Positions 1 through 11,759 are shown, numbered from the stretch's first letter. The stretch is DNA of 64,000 nucleotides from Zopfochytrium polystomum (GCA_025765615.1 JAIVFJ010000096.1:1-64000), one strand, 5' to 3'. Notes: generated by a model from the sequence alone, not told the origin. Numbers and translations are program-made.

Positions 1-413
1 GGTGGCCCGCAGTCCGCATCGTCCCCGCAGTAGAGTCGGCGTGCGCGTCGTTGCTGAAGAGGATGCCCGGCTGAGAGGTCGGGCTGCGAGGCGATTGTGG
101 AGGAGAGCGCCTGTGAATGGGCACGAAGCCTGCCTCGGTGCGGGGGGACGCGAAGCGGTCCAAGTAGGCGCCGCTGCGGGGGGTAACGCTGCCCGTAACG
201 AGGCCATGGCCGCCACCGACGGCCACGCCGCCGTTGCCGCCTGTGGCGCCGTCCAGTTCCCACGAGAAAGCCACCGACAACTTGGGAACAAACGGTTCCT
301 CCTTATGTTGCTGCTGAGACGGGCGATGCTGCTGCGAGGAAGAAGTAGAAGTAGAAGAAGAAGAAGAAGAATAAAAAGCGGAAGGAGAAGCAGGAGAAAA
401 AGAAGAAGAAGAA

Positions 414-444
<31 letters not shown>

Positions 445-541
445 GCGACGACGACGATGAGGACCCTGCCGCCGTCGCCGCCTCCGCCTCCTCGCTGGTT
501 CCGCCGCCGTTGCCGCGCTTTCGAAGCAGCCGCTTGATCAT
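1..541 (-). CDS. Ser-rich protein, N-terminal part (gene runs off the left edge)
   Basis: An open frame on the minus strand starts at ATG 541-539 and stays open to base 1 (about 180 residues, no stop). The N-terminus is basic (MIKRLLRKRG). A GAA/TTC microsatellite encodes a poly-Ser tract, followed by a Gln/His stretch, then a more ordered segment (FVPKLSVAFSWELDG), a Gly/Val-rich run and a Pro/Ser/Arg-rich region with several SP sites. No domain is recognised; it could be the disordered head of a signalling protein. The plus frame opposite is Arg-rich only because it is the complement of the Ser codons. The start is chosen as the first ATG after non-coding, CAGA-repeat DNA. The gene is incomplete, so function cannot be assigned. 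Confidence 0.5.
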
Positions 542-590
542 ATTATTACTGTTAGATGAATGGGACAGAGACAGCGAGAGCCTTTTAGAG

Positions 591-602
591 AGGCAGACAG
601 GC

Positions 603-657
<55 letters not shown>
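591..657. repeat. (CAGA)n microsatellite
   Basis: Near-perfect tetranucleotide CAGA array of about 65 bp, just upstream of the minus-strand gene at the left edge. A T tract follows at about 740-755. Confidence 0.9.
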
Positions 658-1119
658 GAAGACATTGAATTTTGGCAATCGAGAGACAAAAAAAAAGCAG
701 GGAGACGACAAGCTGTGCACGTGGCCCGTCGTCGTTCTATTTTTTTTTTTTTTTCTCTTCTGTTACTTGCTTGGTAACCTGGGGATGTCACTGCAAGCCA
801 GTAGTGATCCGAGACAGAACCAAGAGTACCAAGACCCACAGGCCACCCCAGCCGATCAATGTTGAAACAAATTCCACCTCTTGTGATTCAAGACCATACT
901 CTTCTTGTTGCCTCCAACAGCCCTGTTAGCCACCAAATCACCCTCGTCAAAAAAAATAGGAGGAAGCCTCTAATGGGTTGCCTCTCCACCTTCAAGTGCC
1001 AAACAGGAGGCCTCTCCAAAGAAACTGTCCAAGGCGCATGTTCCCAACAGGGCCCTACAAAATTCGTTCTTCAAAGCCAAAATCCACTGAGCAAAATAAA
1101 TTGCACCATTGGACATGAG

Positions 1120-1430
1120 TGTCAGGCACAGGGCAGGACAGGACAAGGCCGACAAGGAACTGAGAGGAGTGATGATTGTATTGGAAACAATAATTCACTT
1201 GAGGGATGGAACAGGTTCCGCACCCCCCTTTTATAGCTTTTGAGAGTCTTCCTTGTCAAGACTCAAAGACAGTTCCAGAGAGAGCAATTAGTAATACAAT
1301 GATACCAATGATACCAATGACAACAACAAGACAAGTCAGGAAAGCAAAGAAAGTTCCAGAAGGTTCCACAAGGTTCCATGAAGGAATGTTCTAGAAGGTT
1401 CCAGAGGTTTCCAGAGGGTGATTCATAACA
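1120..1430 (-). mobile_element. Solo LTR F1 (HSE-bearing family F)
   Basis: A 311-bp LTR with TG/CA ends, read on minus from TGTTATGAATC to CCTGACA. It is flanked by the perfect 5-bp duplication ATGAG (1115-1119 and 1431-1435), which defines it as a solo LTR. A TATA box (TATAAAAG, minus, 1235-1228) and a heat-shock-type GAA/TTC array (1384-1401) are present, as in copies at 19450-19742 and 41724-41945. No coding sequence remains. The surrounding 660-2560 stretch otherwise shows no gene. Confidence 0.9.
1384..1401 (-). promoter_or_regulatory. Heat-shock element in LTR F1
   Basis: Four alternating units at exact 5-bp spacing: GAA 1384, TTC 1389, GAA 1394, TTC 1399. This is the consensus arrangement bound by heat shock factor. 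It lies between the LTR start and the TATA box in LTR orientation. Confidence 0.75.
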
Positions 1431-1682
1431 ATGAGGTATTGTGAGGAGCAATTGTGCCAATTTTTCTTCCCAATTTTTTTCGTTGCTGTTGAAGAATGAA
1501 AATGGCAGTTTCTCTCAAAAAACACAAAAAGAAAAAAATGCTGAAAGATATGGATGTTAGACAGAGCTGACTGGTTAGCAGATGCACAAGACAGACCCGA
1601 ACCTATTGTGACTGTCAGTTATCGTTCTCACAATGCCCATGGGAGAGCAAGCCACCACCAATGCAGACCTGGGAGCTGGCTG

Positions 1683-1970
1683 GTGCTGTTGACAACTCTG
1701 AGTATTAACTGGAACAGAAACCAAGAGTAAACAGTTTTCCTCCTCCTCTTCTCAAGCAGATAATATAGGAGAGTGTTTTACCCTGTGCCAGTCACACTTG
1801 CCTTGCAACTATTACAGCCTGCATATCATTATTATGTATCAATTATTCATAACAGTGTTTTTCTCCTCTCCAAGATGAGGGAGAAGGACCACCCACAAAC
1901 AGACATCTCCACTTCATTCATTCACTCCTTCCACTCATTCACTCAGAGTAGACTGTTCACAGTTACTGCT
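1683..1970 (+). repeat. Dispersed repeat also present inside copia A1
   Basis: The stretch from about 1683 to 1795 and its end near 1945-1965 match 44390-44550 (shared words include CTCTGAGTATTAA and CTCAAGCAGATAATAT). The A2 copy lacks it at the equivalent site (about 61110), so it is an insertion in A1. No clear target duplication is seen, and the class is unknown (small LTR or SINE-like). Confidence 0.5.
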
Positions 1971-2562
1971 CTTCTTTTGTGACAAGGTACAGTCATCACA
2001 ATAGGTCCAAAACAATTTGGGGGAAGGAGACGAAGTTGACCTAGGGATTCCCGGAGTCCATGTGCTTTTTTTTTTTTTTTTTGGAAGGAAGCGTGCGGCT
2101 GCCACTTCATTCTGGAACTTGCGCACAGATTTTCAGCCCAGGGCATGGCAGAGAGCCACAGGCCCATCCCTGACGGAAGAACCCAAACCACGCCAGAAGG
2201 GTAAGACAGAAACACAACAAAGCACCCACACCCAGCCGCCATCCAGTTATTTTTCGAAATAAATTCATCTTCAATACTGCTGGCCATTCAAGGTTCTACT
2301 GCTTCTCATTTTCTGCATCGGCTGGCAGCGAGACTTGGAAACCCTTGGCGGATCTCTAGAGTGCAAGCTACACAGCCGCTTTCCCAGCTAGGCTGTCGTG
2401 GGCTGTGGGGAATAAATAACAACTTTGTCGCGGTTGCCCTCAAAAGACTGCAATGACAAAACCTATTCAGGGTTGCACGACAGGGACTAACTGAACGACA
2501 ACGGATTTTTCGTTTATTCCCCCTTGCCTACCCGATCACAGCCGCGATCAGTGAGTTGTCGA

Positions 2563-2743
2563 TCACAGCCGGCTTCGTCCCGCCTCTCCGTCGCCTGCGT
2601 CCACGCGTTGGCTTCTGCTACTGTTCCTGCGGCCGTTGTTGCCGCCCGCAAGAATCCATTCGATTGATTCACTTATTTCGCGGGCTTTGTTCGTTCAAAG
2701 TGGAAAATGCTTAGGGCGTGCGCACCATAAAGAGAAGCGAGAG

Positions 2744-2774
<31 letters not shown>

Positions 2775-4185
2775 TGATAGAGAGAGAGACAAACAGACAG
2801 ACAGACAGACGGACAGACAGAGAGAGAGCACGTAGAGTACACCTACCGATTAAAACCGGGTCGTCCGCAACCATCATGTGTGAAACCCCGGAAAGAAGCT
2901 TGAAGGAGCCATTCCTCAGGCGAGCGGCGAGCAACTCCTCGCGCAGGACCCGCTTGGTACCGAAGCGAAACTGTCCTAGTTCCGATTTGCTGCCCGCATA
3001 TATGCGCACGGGGCACATTATTTCGTCAAGCCGCAGGTACGGCTGCCAAGTCAGCAGCTCGTGGAACGCCGCCTTTGCAAATGGATATGTTCATTCGAGA
3101 AGCAACTCGTCAACGTTCATTGCCTGGACGGGGAAACGGAAAATAGCGAAGAGAGAAAACACTCAACTGCTTCGCTCGTCGGCAAGCACTTCAAGCGCAC
3201 CTTGCCCGCGTCCGGGTGACCTGGCTCAACCTCTTCCATGCCGTGCTCGACATACAGGCGTAGAGCGTCGGGGTGCCACGACGCGAAAAAAACCCTTTTT
3301 GGCGTACCCGTCGTGCACCTCCGCCTTGCTATCGAACACGCCTTTGCGCCGCCACGCCGCAGCCGCCATGCGGTAGTCCGGCGAGCGCCCAGCGGCGTGC
3401 CCAGGCACCTTGACGATCGGCTCCAGCGCCACGATTCCGTCGTACAGGCGGCCCTTGGCGCCGATGGTTTTGGGCCTTGCGGGCGTTGGTGTGGGTGCTT
3501 CGTCTTTGTCTCCTTCCTCTTCTTCGGACCGGATGGTCGCGTGCCCGCCAATGGAGTGGCCAACACCGATAACACGAATAGGTGGGGGCGGAAGAGTCGG
3601 CGACGACGTCGACGCGAATCTCCACGTCGCAAGGGTACGCGCCCACCGTGCCACCGCAGCTGCGTGGACTGCGATAGGTCCCCAGTCCAGCTGCGGGATG
3701 GGACCGCCGCCTGAGGTGAAGCCAGCGCCGGACGCAGCTGTAGTGGCGGCATCAACCAGAAGGTGCCCGTTCCACCGCGCGCTGTCCCCGGAAAAGTGAT
3801 TGTCCCAAGCGTGCGCTACGACGGTGGCGAAGCGGCCGGAGCTGGCAAGGCCCGGCAGCAAACGCGCGATCACGGGCTCCCAAACCTCCTTGCAAAGCCC
3901 GTTGGCGTGCGCAAAGAGGAGAACGAGCACCGGCAGCGGCGTCGGGCTGGCTGCTGCCGCTGCTGGCGCCGCCGCGTCCGCGTTCATCGAGGCGCACGAG
4001 TAGGTTGCGACAGCGATAGTGGTCGGGCGCGGCGAGTGTTGATGTTGTTGTTGTTGGGTGGTGGCCGGAGCCGTTGTCGTCGTCGACGTCGATGTCGTCC
4101 TCGTGCTGGCTGGAATGACGAGAAGGTGGGTCGTCTTGTGGAGCGGCGGCAGCGGCCGCAGCAGCTCCTCTTGGCCATTGATCAT
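2563..4185 (-). CDS. Alpha/beta hydrolase, Lpx1-like, probable peroxisomal; one frameshift
   Basis: Proposed exons on minus: 4185-3168, 3072-2847 and 2684-2563, giving 454 residues if one extra base is discounted. An oxyanion-type HANG (residues 93-96) is followed by KEVWEPV, the nucleophile elbow GVGHSIGG (Ser211), the WHPDALRLYVEHG segment and the catalytic-His motif GVSHMMVADDP (His404). These are hallmarks of the fungal lipase/esterase group that includes yeast peroxisomal Lpx1. The last three residues are SRL, a canonical PTS1 peroxisome import signal, which supports the third exon. Frame is lost by one base in an A7 run (3286-3292, T7 on the coding strand): either a sequencing error or a recent inactivation. 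The intron 1 donor is an unusual GTTGAG; intron 2 (2846-2685) contains GA and CAGA repeats. Residues 1-85 are low-complexity Thr/Gln/Ala. The start at MINGQEELL is the first ATG after a (CT)n tract. Confidence 0.75.
2743..2827. repeat. (GA)n/(CAGA)n microsatellite inside hydrolase intron 2
   Basis: Mixed GA dinucleotide and CAGA tetranucleotide run. On the hydrolase strand it forms a long CT-rich polypyrimidine stretch upstream of the proposed acceptor at 2685. Confidence 0.85.
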
Positions 4186-4229
4186 GATGGGGTCGCCGCC
4201 GTATTGTGAGTGGGTGCGGTGTGGATCAG

Positions 4230-4314
4230 AAAGGATGAGAGAGAGGGAGAGCGAGTGAGAGAGAGGGAGAGAGAGAGAGGAGAGCGAGTGAGAGAGAGGG
4301 AGAGAGAGAGAGGG

Positions 4315-4391
<77 letters not shown>

Positions 4392-4411
4392 GAGAGAGAG
4401 ACAGAGACAGA
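4230..4411. repeat. (GA)n microsatellite
   Basis: About 180 bp of GA dinucleotides with a few GGGA interruptions, immediately upstream of the hydrolase start codon. Long Ser-Leu or Glu-Arg reading frames across it are artefacts. Confidence 0.9.
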
Positions 4412-5176
4412 GACAAAGCCCAATTCCGTGAGGGGCGGGTGGCGAAAACCAAAAACCACGGAAAAGACTTCTGTGCACTGTCAATACATCGAATTCTTTC
4501 TTTCCCAATGGCCATGCTCAATAAATAATGGAAGCCCAAGAGAAACAACAAATACGGGGCGAAGAGACGCGAGAAGCGCCATGCCAGTGCCTATCTTGAA
4601 CTGGTCAAAGAAAAAGAAAATATCCACTCTGAAAGGAGGGCAGAAAAGGGCCGAGCACTTGTGCGAAGTCGGACAGAGAGGGCAGCCGGGTTTTCGCATG
4701 AAGTGGGGCGGACCTAGTGCAGGGGGGGGGGGGATTCCCAAGGTGGTGACAGTTAGGCGGCACTCAGGAAACAGAGGCGCGACCGGTGCGATATCTATCG
4801 TCTGCGCACATCTATCATAACAAACACAATTTCCATCACCTCACACCGCCGCCGACACCGCTCATAGCCGCCTGCCCATGATGCCACGGCCGCAACCACG
4901 CGCACTAGGGCCGCCACCGTCTCGATGCGCCCATGACCACCTCCATGACCACCACGACCACCGTAACTAACTACGACCACCGACCCGGTGAAGACAAAGC
5001 AGGCGTGGCCGGCGGGCAGCTTCAGCTTGTGTCAGGTATGTCCCCAGTGGCGCCGGAAAGCTTCGTGTAGGCCGGCGGCATCAGCGCCTGCCGCCCTCCA
5101 GCGCGCAGCGGGCCAAGAGGGAAGGAAGATTCAACAAAGGTTCAATCAGTCACTGGCAAGAAACTGTCCATTGGTC

Positions 5177-5179
<3 letters not shown>

Positions 5180-5209
<30 letters not shown>
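5180..5209. repeat. Poly-C run of 30
   Basis: Thirty uninterrupted C residues (G on minus); potential G-quadruplex on minus and i-motif on plus. Confidence 0.9.
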
Positions 5210-5460
5210 TTAGTGCTGACGATGATGGATGAGAAGCTTTGCTTATTTACAAAACAAATACCTGGGAAAAAGGGAGAGAAAGCGGTGGGGAGACGTTCTT
5301 GCGTGTTTTTTTCTCCTTTTTTTTTCATGTATCAACAATAAAGGACAAATGGTAGTCTGTTCTTGTTCTGTCCGTCGTTCTTTCTGTCTGTCTGCCTGTC
5401 TGCCTGTCTGTCCGTCTGCACACACACCTTGCACACCTGATTGATACATGCACCGGCATC

Positions 5461-5488
5461 AAAAAAAAAAAAAAAAAAAAAAAAAAAA
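5461..5488. repeat. Poly-A run of 28
   Basis: Twenty-eight uninterrupted A residues just upstream of the plus-strand gene start at 5529. Confidence 0.9.
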
Positions 5489-5528
5489 GGAAGAAATTTA
5501 TTAACAGCATTTTTTACTGGGACAAGCC

Positions 5529-8218
5529 ATGGCGCTGTCGACGACGGTCGGTGGTGGTGGTGGTGGTGGTGGTGGTGAAGACGCTGATGCCGCCGCCTCC
5601 GCCGCCGCCGCCGACGCTGCCGACGCTGCCGACGCCGCCGACGCTCACAACATCAACCATTGGCGCAAACCCTCCTCCACTGCTGGCGCTCGACCCCACC
5701 ACCACCACCCTCGCACTCTTGCCACCGCCTCTACAGCCTCCACCGCCACCGCCACCGCTGCAGCTGCCACCGACGCCGCAGCCGCCGATCCACGACTGTC
5801 ATTCCAACCTGTCCAAGTTGGTGCACCACGGGGAAGCACCCGTGAACATCGCCAATCCCAGCCGCTCAACCTCAACCACGTATCTTTCATGCTCAATCCA
5901 CTGGGTTCACCGTCTCGGCTGGAAGATAATGTAACGCCACCGATGCAGCACCGTAGCAATCACCCAAGAAATGTGCATCCCCAACATCAGTGGATATTGA
6001 ATGGAGATTCTCGTCCTAGGCCGCTTGGAACCTCCGTTGTGCATCACCCGTTGATGCCCGTCTCGCAAGTCGAGACGTCAAACCCTCAAGCCGTCGCTTC
6101 GTGGAATCCAACAAATCCTTCTTCAGCAGATACTCTTCGCAATCCCATCGACCTGCCGACGCATCATCGCCGACAACGGTCGCAGTCCCTTTCCCCGTCA
6201 AGGCACCTTCACGCCCCCGAATCCAGATCAGACGTTGTCGATCGGGGCCGTCATTCACGGCCGCCATCAGCTCCGGAGCGAGAGCACACTATCGCGACAA
6301 GCACGACTTTTAATTCGCGATTTGGTTTTGACGCACTTCATTCATTCTGGTACAGGAATCGGCCGCTTCCAAATACACCACCGCCACCAACACCTCCACT
6401 GCGAGAGGATAACTACCACAATTTCCCGTCACGGCCTTCGCCCGCTTTTATCCGAAATGGCACACATGGACGGCGAATCCATCGCCATTCACCAGACTCT
6501 GTACTAGTTATAAATCACGAGAACGATCGCCATATCAGCTCTCGGTGGGACCGACGGGCTCGATCCGACCCACCAGGTGCAGGCGCCTTTCCTCCTGAAC
6601 TACTCCACCAGTGGAACGGTGCCACGGCGGTCGCGATCGATGAGGATGACCCGGAGAGCGATTTTTGGATAAGGCGGTTAATGAGGGAAACAAGACCTTC
6701 TATCCGCCTTGTAACAATTCCTTTGCGGTATGATAAACGTCCAAAGTATTTTGATGAAGTAATGCCGGATGAGCTGGAGGGCCGTGTAAGTTGTGGTAGC
6801 ACTTTCAGAAAGTTTGTATGGCCCCTTTCTCACACCTCTGTTTGTTCGATCAGATCTCAAATCTGACATATGCGGTTCGAATGCAAGAACTCAATAGGAA
6901 ATTGAGTCGTTACATCACTATTCGGGACTACGGCCCAGTTCTGCGACTTGTGGCAATATTTTTTGCAGTACTAGCAGTGGCTGGTCTCGTTTTTGTGATG
7001 TTTCTGGATATGGCCGCCGTCTGGACCTTGGGCATTATTGCTGCCCTGCTAATGCTCGGATTTCTGTTTTTTGTCTCGGCATATCGAGTTAGGGCTGCCG
7101 AAGTCATAGTAACTCTTACTCAGCAGTGGACAAAAGAAGACCGAGCCGTCTGTAGGCTCAAGTGGTCATCGATTCGGGGCGAAGTTCGTCGAGTTGCATG
7201 GTCGAAGCCGGTTGAAGTACCTTGGGAAATTACTGTTGACCTCGTTGCGTCCACGTACGGTACTGGTGACAATGAAGAGGAAGGCTCTGACGGGGGCTCG
7301 ATGTTGGATGCGCGAGACTTTGGAATGGCGCCAACCGCTTTGCGTCAGCTGATGGCTCTAGATACCGCCAGCAGGGCGGCTGCACTTCTACAAGTAATGG
7401 ACCAGGGACTTGACCCACTTCCACTTTACACCAAGGAGCCAGTATATACGAAGGAACCGGAACCATTTTGGGCGGATGACGAAGATGCAAGGGGAGCCCG
7501 CAGTGTGGTGGGCGATATTACAGCTCCCCGACTGGGTAGCAACAACCAAACTTGGATTGCGACAGCCGCTTCCGATGGTGAAGGAGCGCAATCCCCGAGA
7601 GTTGATGCTTCGAATTTGGCCCCAGCTCAGCGGACAGGGCGCAACACTGATTCTATCATTATTGACTCGCCTGCGTGGACTTCGCCGTATGAATTGCTGA
7701 ATCCAATTGCATCTGACGACCCAGCTGACGGTTCAACACGCGGTCGACGAGCACGGCGAAGTAGCCAGCGACGGTCGACAGTCCGCTCACTGTCACTGCT
7801 GGTATCGACGTCATCAGTGAGACGTGTACGGCCACGGAGTGACGCGCCCTCATCTTTTAGGGATTCAATGCGAGATTCAGTGAGAGCATCTTTCCTTTCT
7901 ACAGCATCGACAGTGCCGGACGGTGTGGGTTCAGATGGAAGAAGGGCATATGGCAGTGGAGTCCATGCGTCCGCAGAATCGTCCTCGGTTGCGGCCCGGG
8001 ATATTACCGCACGAGTGACGTCCTCTGTTGTTCGAGGTGCCGACGAGGCGCTGGAGACTGGAACTGAGTCTGAGCAATCTCCATCGGACCCCTCCGCATT
8101 CGCGGACGCAATCTCAACTCCACAGCGGAAAGCTGCGTCGGCGTCCAAAGCCGAGGGCGGACAAGGGAAGGCAGCCATGGCGTCGCGTAACTCCACGGAA
8201 CATGAGGACCTTGTCTGA
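5529..8218 (+). CDS. Unknown protein with two membrane segments
   Basis: Two exons, 5529-6785 and 6854-8218, joined in phase 0 across a 68-nt intron (GTAAGT...CAG): 873 residues. Residues 1-90 are Gly/Ala/Asp/His low complexity and 100-400 are basic, Pro/Ser/Arg-rich and probably disordered. Two adjacent hydrophobic helices lie at about 449-471 and 473-495 (LRLVAIFFAVLAVAGLVFV; WTLGIIAALLMLGFLFFVSA). They are followed by a compact, charged segment (VTLTQQWTKEDRAVCRLKW). The tail from about 560 is Ser/Asp/Arg-rich with many potential phosphorylation sites. The helical hairpin suggests a membrane anchor with both termini on the same side (inference). No family is recognised. CpG content is high, as in the other host genes here and unlike the transposons. 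Confidence 0.75.
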
Positions 8219-9229
8219 TTTGACCTTTGCAGCTTCTATTGCACAATTCCTTCCACTTATTGTACGCAGCCGCTGAACGTGGATCCTGATGACCTCTGCT
8301 TCTGGTAGGAAATGTCCGTGTATAGTCAATAGGAGTTTCGACGGAACTGAACGTACTTAGGCAATGACCATCGATTGCATTCCATGGTGTTGCGCAAGAT
8401 AATATTGCACTTCTCTTTGTGTGAACAAAACAATACTGGTGTTCTAAAACACGTGGGAGTGTAGATCCTCATGTCACCGTAAAGGAGGTTGCTGAAGAGG
8501 CGCAATTTCGGAATCATCCACTCTTAGGTGAAGGTGCAGATACAAATTCCGTCGTCCGCGCAGAGTTTTCCACACGAATGAAAAAGCAACTTCCCGTTCC
8601 ACAACACCCCCGTGAAAAGATTGGACAGACTGTTGGTGTTTGCTTTGGCGGCTGTCCGTGCTGCTGGCGATCAAAAATGATACAGCAGCGGCGCGGTCAT
8701 GCACGCGAAAATCGTGTGTGATGAGCTCCGCTGGATAATCCAGCGCCATTTTGCTCGACAAACAAGTGGGTTGAAGTTAGCGGGCGGTGGCAGCGGTAGT
8801 ACCGCTTGTGTTGTAGTTCGTGGACTTCGCACTCTCTAACTTCAATGCAAGTGCTGCATTTTTTTCCTCCTTGGCCCAAACCACCGGCATGGCTGCCACA
8901 AGTACGCTCACTGGTGAAAGAGGTTCTTGCTCCTCTTCATAAAAACGTGAGAACAAACTGTCTCACGCTTTCTATTTACCATCAGCTCCAAGTACCGCAC
9001 ATTACATGCAGTGCTGCCTCCAATTGCCTCCAATTGCCTTCAATGGTGGCCCTTGGTTGTGGACACATCCACGTAAACCTTGAATGTGTGCGTGTGTGTG
9101 GGTCACGGCAGCTGCATGATTGGTACACCCCGCCGGGCCAGGTCTTGATGATGATGGTGAAGTGTGGATGACAGCGGCAGCCGCAAGAGGCATCGGAGGC
9201 GGTGTTGGCGCCACAGCAGCGCACGGCAA
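8219..9229. other. Gene-poor spacer
   Basis: No gene is supported. A CpG-rich minus ORF of 91 codons starts at ATG 8749 and ends at 8474, but it matches nothing recognised. From about 9000 the base composition shifts toward that of the gypsy remnant that follows. Confidence 0.4.
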
Positions 9230-9483
9230 CCACAATCTCTGCAATGTTTGGACTGGTCCTGTCCTGCATCGGTGGAAGGACAGCGACCTTAATCTCATGT
9301 ACAGGCCTCTTTTGTTAGCTCCTCGCATTGAGATGTTGCGTGAGAGGATGAGTTATGGGATTTATCAGTTCACAGTGGGCTGTACGCAGTATCTTGGATG
9401 GTTGTTCCCAAGCCAAACAGTGGGGTACGCTTCATTCAAGATTTGCATCTCTGAATGCTGTGGTTATTCAAGAGGCCAACGCA

Positions 9484-11415
9484 CCTCCACCCCTTGCCCA
9501 GTTTACCATGGGGGTTGCTGGCGCCCTCATTTACTCTAAACTGGACAGTATTTCCTTCTTCAATCAAATCACCATTCATCCCGGGGATAGGAAGATGACT
9601 ACCATTCAAACACCCATTGGTCAGATTTCAACTGTTGGTCTTCCTCAGGCTATACCAACTCTCCAGCGCATACTCAGAGAATTTCCAACATCGTTTTCTG
9701 CCAACAAAATAGCGCACTTCCTTTTTTTGATGATATCATTGTGCATTCTGGAGTTCCTGGGGATGAGGTTGAGTGCAAGTCGGCCATCCCTGGAGTTCAA
9801 GTCTTTGTCATTAAGCATACCAACAATTTGGAGCGAGTCTGTTGACATGTCATTCATTCTGGGATAACTCTGCATATTGGTCAAGGCAAACTTGAAACGG
9901 CTGTTCCTGAGACTCTCGCCACTGGTGCTGTTGTATTTTTGCAAGGTCAAGAAGTAAACCCGAAGAAAGCCAAAGCTGTTGTCAAGTGGGCCGCTCCCAA
10001 AACTGTCTCTGAATTTTGCAGTTTCATTGGTCTATCCCAGCAGTTCCGCATTTGCATATCTCACTTTTCTTTGATCATTGAGCCTTTGACTTGACTTTTT
10101 CAGAAGGATCATCAGTGGTGCTGGGAAGCTGAGCAGCAATTCGCTTTTGAGAAGGTGAAAGAGTCAGTGGTTAGTCCTCCTGCTCTTCAGAGTCCAGATT
10201 ATTCTGACTTGGAGATTATTATTCTGGGACTCTTAATGGTTGTGAGTTGAATTATCCCTCAGTCAAGCTTGAGTTCCTTGCAGTGGCGCAGAACTTGCAG
10301 AGGATTTATTACTTAGTTGCAGGAGCCCCTTGCATCATTGTTGAGACGGATGCAACTGGCTTGATGGGCTTGCTGAAGAACCCTCAGATTGCTGACGCAA
10401 CCATGCTTCAATGGCTTGCATATTACTACACCTTCCCCATTGATGAAGGGGAGGGAAAATGCAGTGGCTGATGCTCTGTCGAGGATGAGGAGTGATGAGC
10501 CAGAAGATGGCGATGGCCCTACTGAGGACGTTGAGAAGATGATTGACTGGATGTTAAACTCTATCTGCTGCAAAAGATTTGTTAAAATCTCACCGATTCG
10601 AGCTGGAGAATTGGAGGGAGACCTCTACTTCGCTGAGATTGCTGAGTTTCTTGATACCACTGAGGTTCCAGCTTCAGTCGATGCAAAACAGAAGTGGGGG
10701 TTTCTTCGTGAGCCCTCAAATATTTCCTTATGGACAGATACCCCTTCCATCGCCAACCCAGTGGACATGTGCCTCTGCAAGTGCTTGGAAATGATGAGCA
10801 ATGCCACCTCGCTATCGCTGAGTGCCATGATGGAATTAGAGGGAGACATTTTTTCTTTGGTGAGACTTATGCCAAACTCTGCGAGAGATATTTCCGGAGG
10901 ACGATGACTTGCGATGTTCGCAAGTATGTTGAGACTTGCGTGGAATGCCAAGTGATGTCTTGTCGATGCTTTGTTGAACCAGTCACTCCTATTCCACCGC
11001 CAGCTTCAGGTGCGATGGTGTGGTGTGGCAACTTGGTTCATATGCGCGCGATAGGAGTCTATGGAAAGCGTTATATCTGGCTTATGGTTTGCCCCCTGGG
11101 TGGTTGGTCTGAGGCTGTTGCCCTCTTTGCTCAGAGAGTCACCACTTCAAAGCGGGGGTATTCTCCCTACTACTATTTGAGATCTCCACCTTCATTCCTT
11201 TGTGTACGTCAATTGGAAGCCTTCGATGTCAGAAGTTGATTTGCTTGCTGCTCGAATTTGTCTGTTAGAGCGAAGCGAGGAGGATAGGGAGAACGCAAAG
11301 GAACTCATTGAGAGGATGAGGTCTATGTCTGCCCAGAATCAAAATCGGATGAATCAGCACTGTATGTGGCCTGAAGAGTTGAAACCAGGAGACTGGGTTC
11401 TCTTGTGGGATTAAA
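9484..11415 (+). pseudogene. Gypsy pol remnant (RT, RNase H, integrase)
   Basis: RT reads APPPLAQFTMGVAGALIYSK around the fingers/palm border, with catalytic FDD intact. The frame then breaks near 9870, 10095, 10240 and 10490. RNase H is badly eroded; ENAVADALSRM marks its end. Integrase keeps a recognisable N-terminal zinc region and part of its core but lacks a continuous DDE triad. The fragment ends at a TAA after GDWVLLWD (11412). The RT finger sequence resembles gypsy elements of fungi (family knowledge; not searched). Confidence 0.75.
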
Positions 11416-11759
11416 CTCTGGACAACCAGCAGGGTCAGAAGCTAGATGATCAGTGGCTTGATCCTTTCATAGTTATTGAAGCATGGATGGTGGAACTTAT
11501 TAGCGGAGTCCAACTTTCTAGACTGGTTCTGGGCATTGACTCAAGAAGTTCAAGACCAGAGCTAATTCAGATTGTGGGATATTTCATGACGACACTCCAT
11601 TTGACCTGGGTGTTGCGAGTGAGTCTGGTGACAACAATGCTGTCTCCGACCCACACTCTTCGACTGACAGGAGACGTCATGGCAGCTGCTGAACGTGAAT
11701 GGAAGTGACCACTCTGGTGAACTACGCTGTGCTGTGATTGTGAAGCTGAAGTGGGAGAT

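Larger units (their letters stand above)
4412..5528. other. Intergenic region between divergent genes, with homopolymer runs
   Basis: No supported gene. It separates the hydrolase (minus) from the two-TM protein gene (plus), so it should hold both promoters. It contains a 30-base poly-C run, a 28-base poly-A run ending 40 bp before the downstream ATG, and a CTGT/CTGC-rich stretch at about 5380-5415. Confidence 0.6.

Noticed and set aside
2..460. Plus-strand Arg-rich open frame
   Set aside because: It is the exact complement, codon for codon, of the minus Ser-rich frame; poly-Arg arises from the GAA/AGA repeat. The minus frame has an ATG and more natural composition.
3286..3292. Programmed +1 frameshift in the hydrolase gene
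   Set aside because: No family precedent; a homopolymer indel is the simpler explanation.
4226..4508. Long Ser-Leu or Glu-Arg frames over GA/CT microsatellites (also 30731-31234)
   Set aside because: Dinucleotide repeats are open in all frames and give no coding evidence.
8474..8749. Minus ORF of 91 codons
   Set aside because: Host-like composition but no recognisable motif, no splice partner and no neighbour context; not enough to call a gene.
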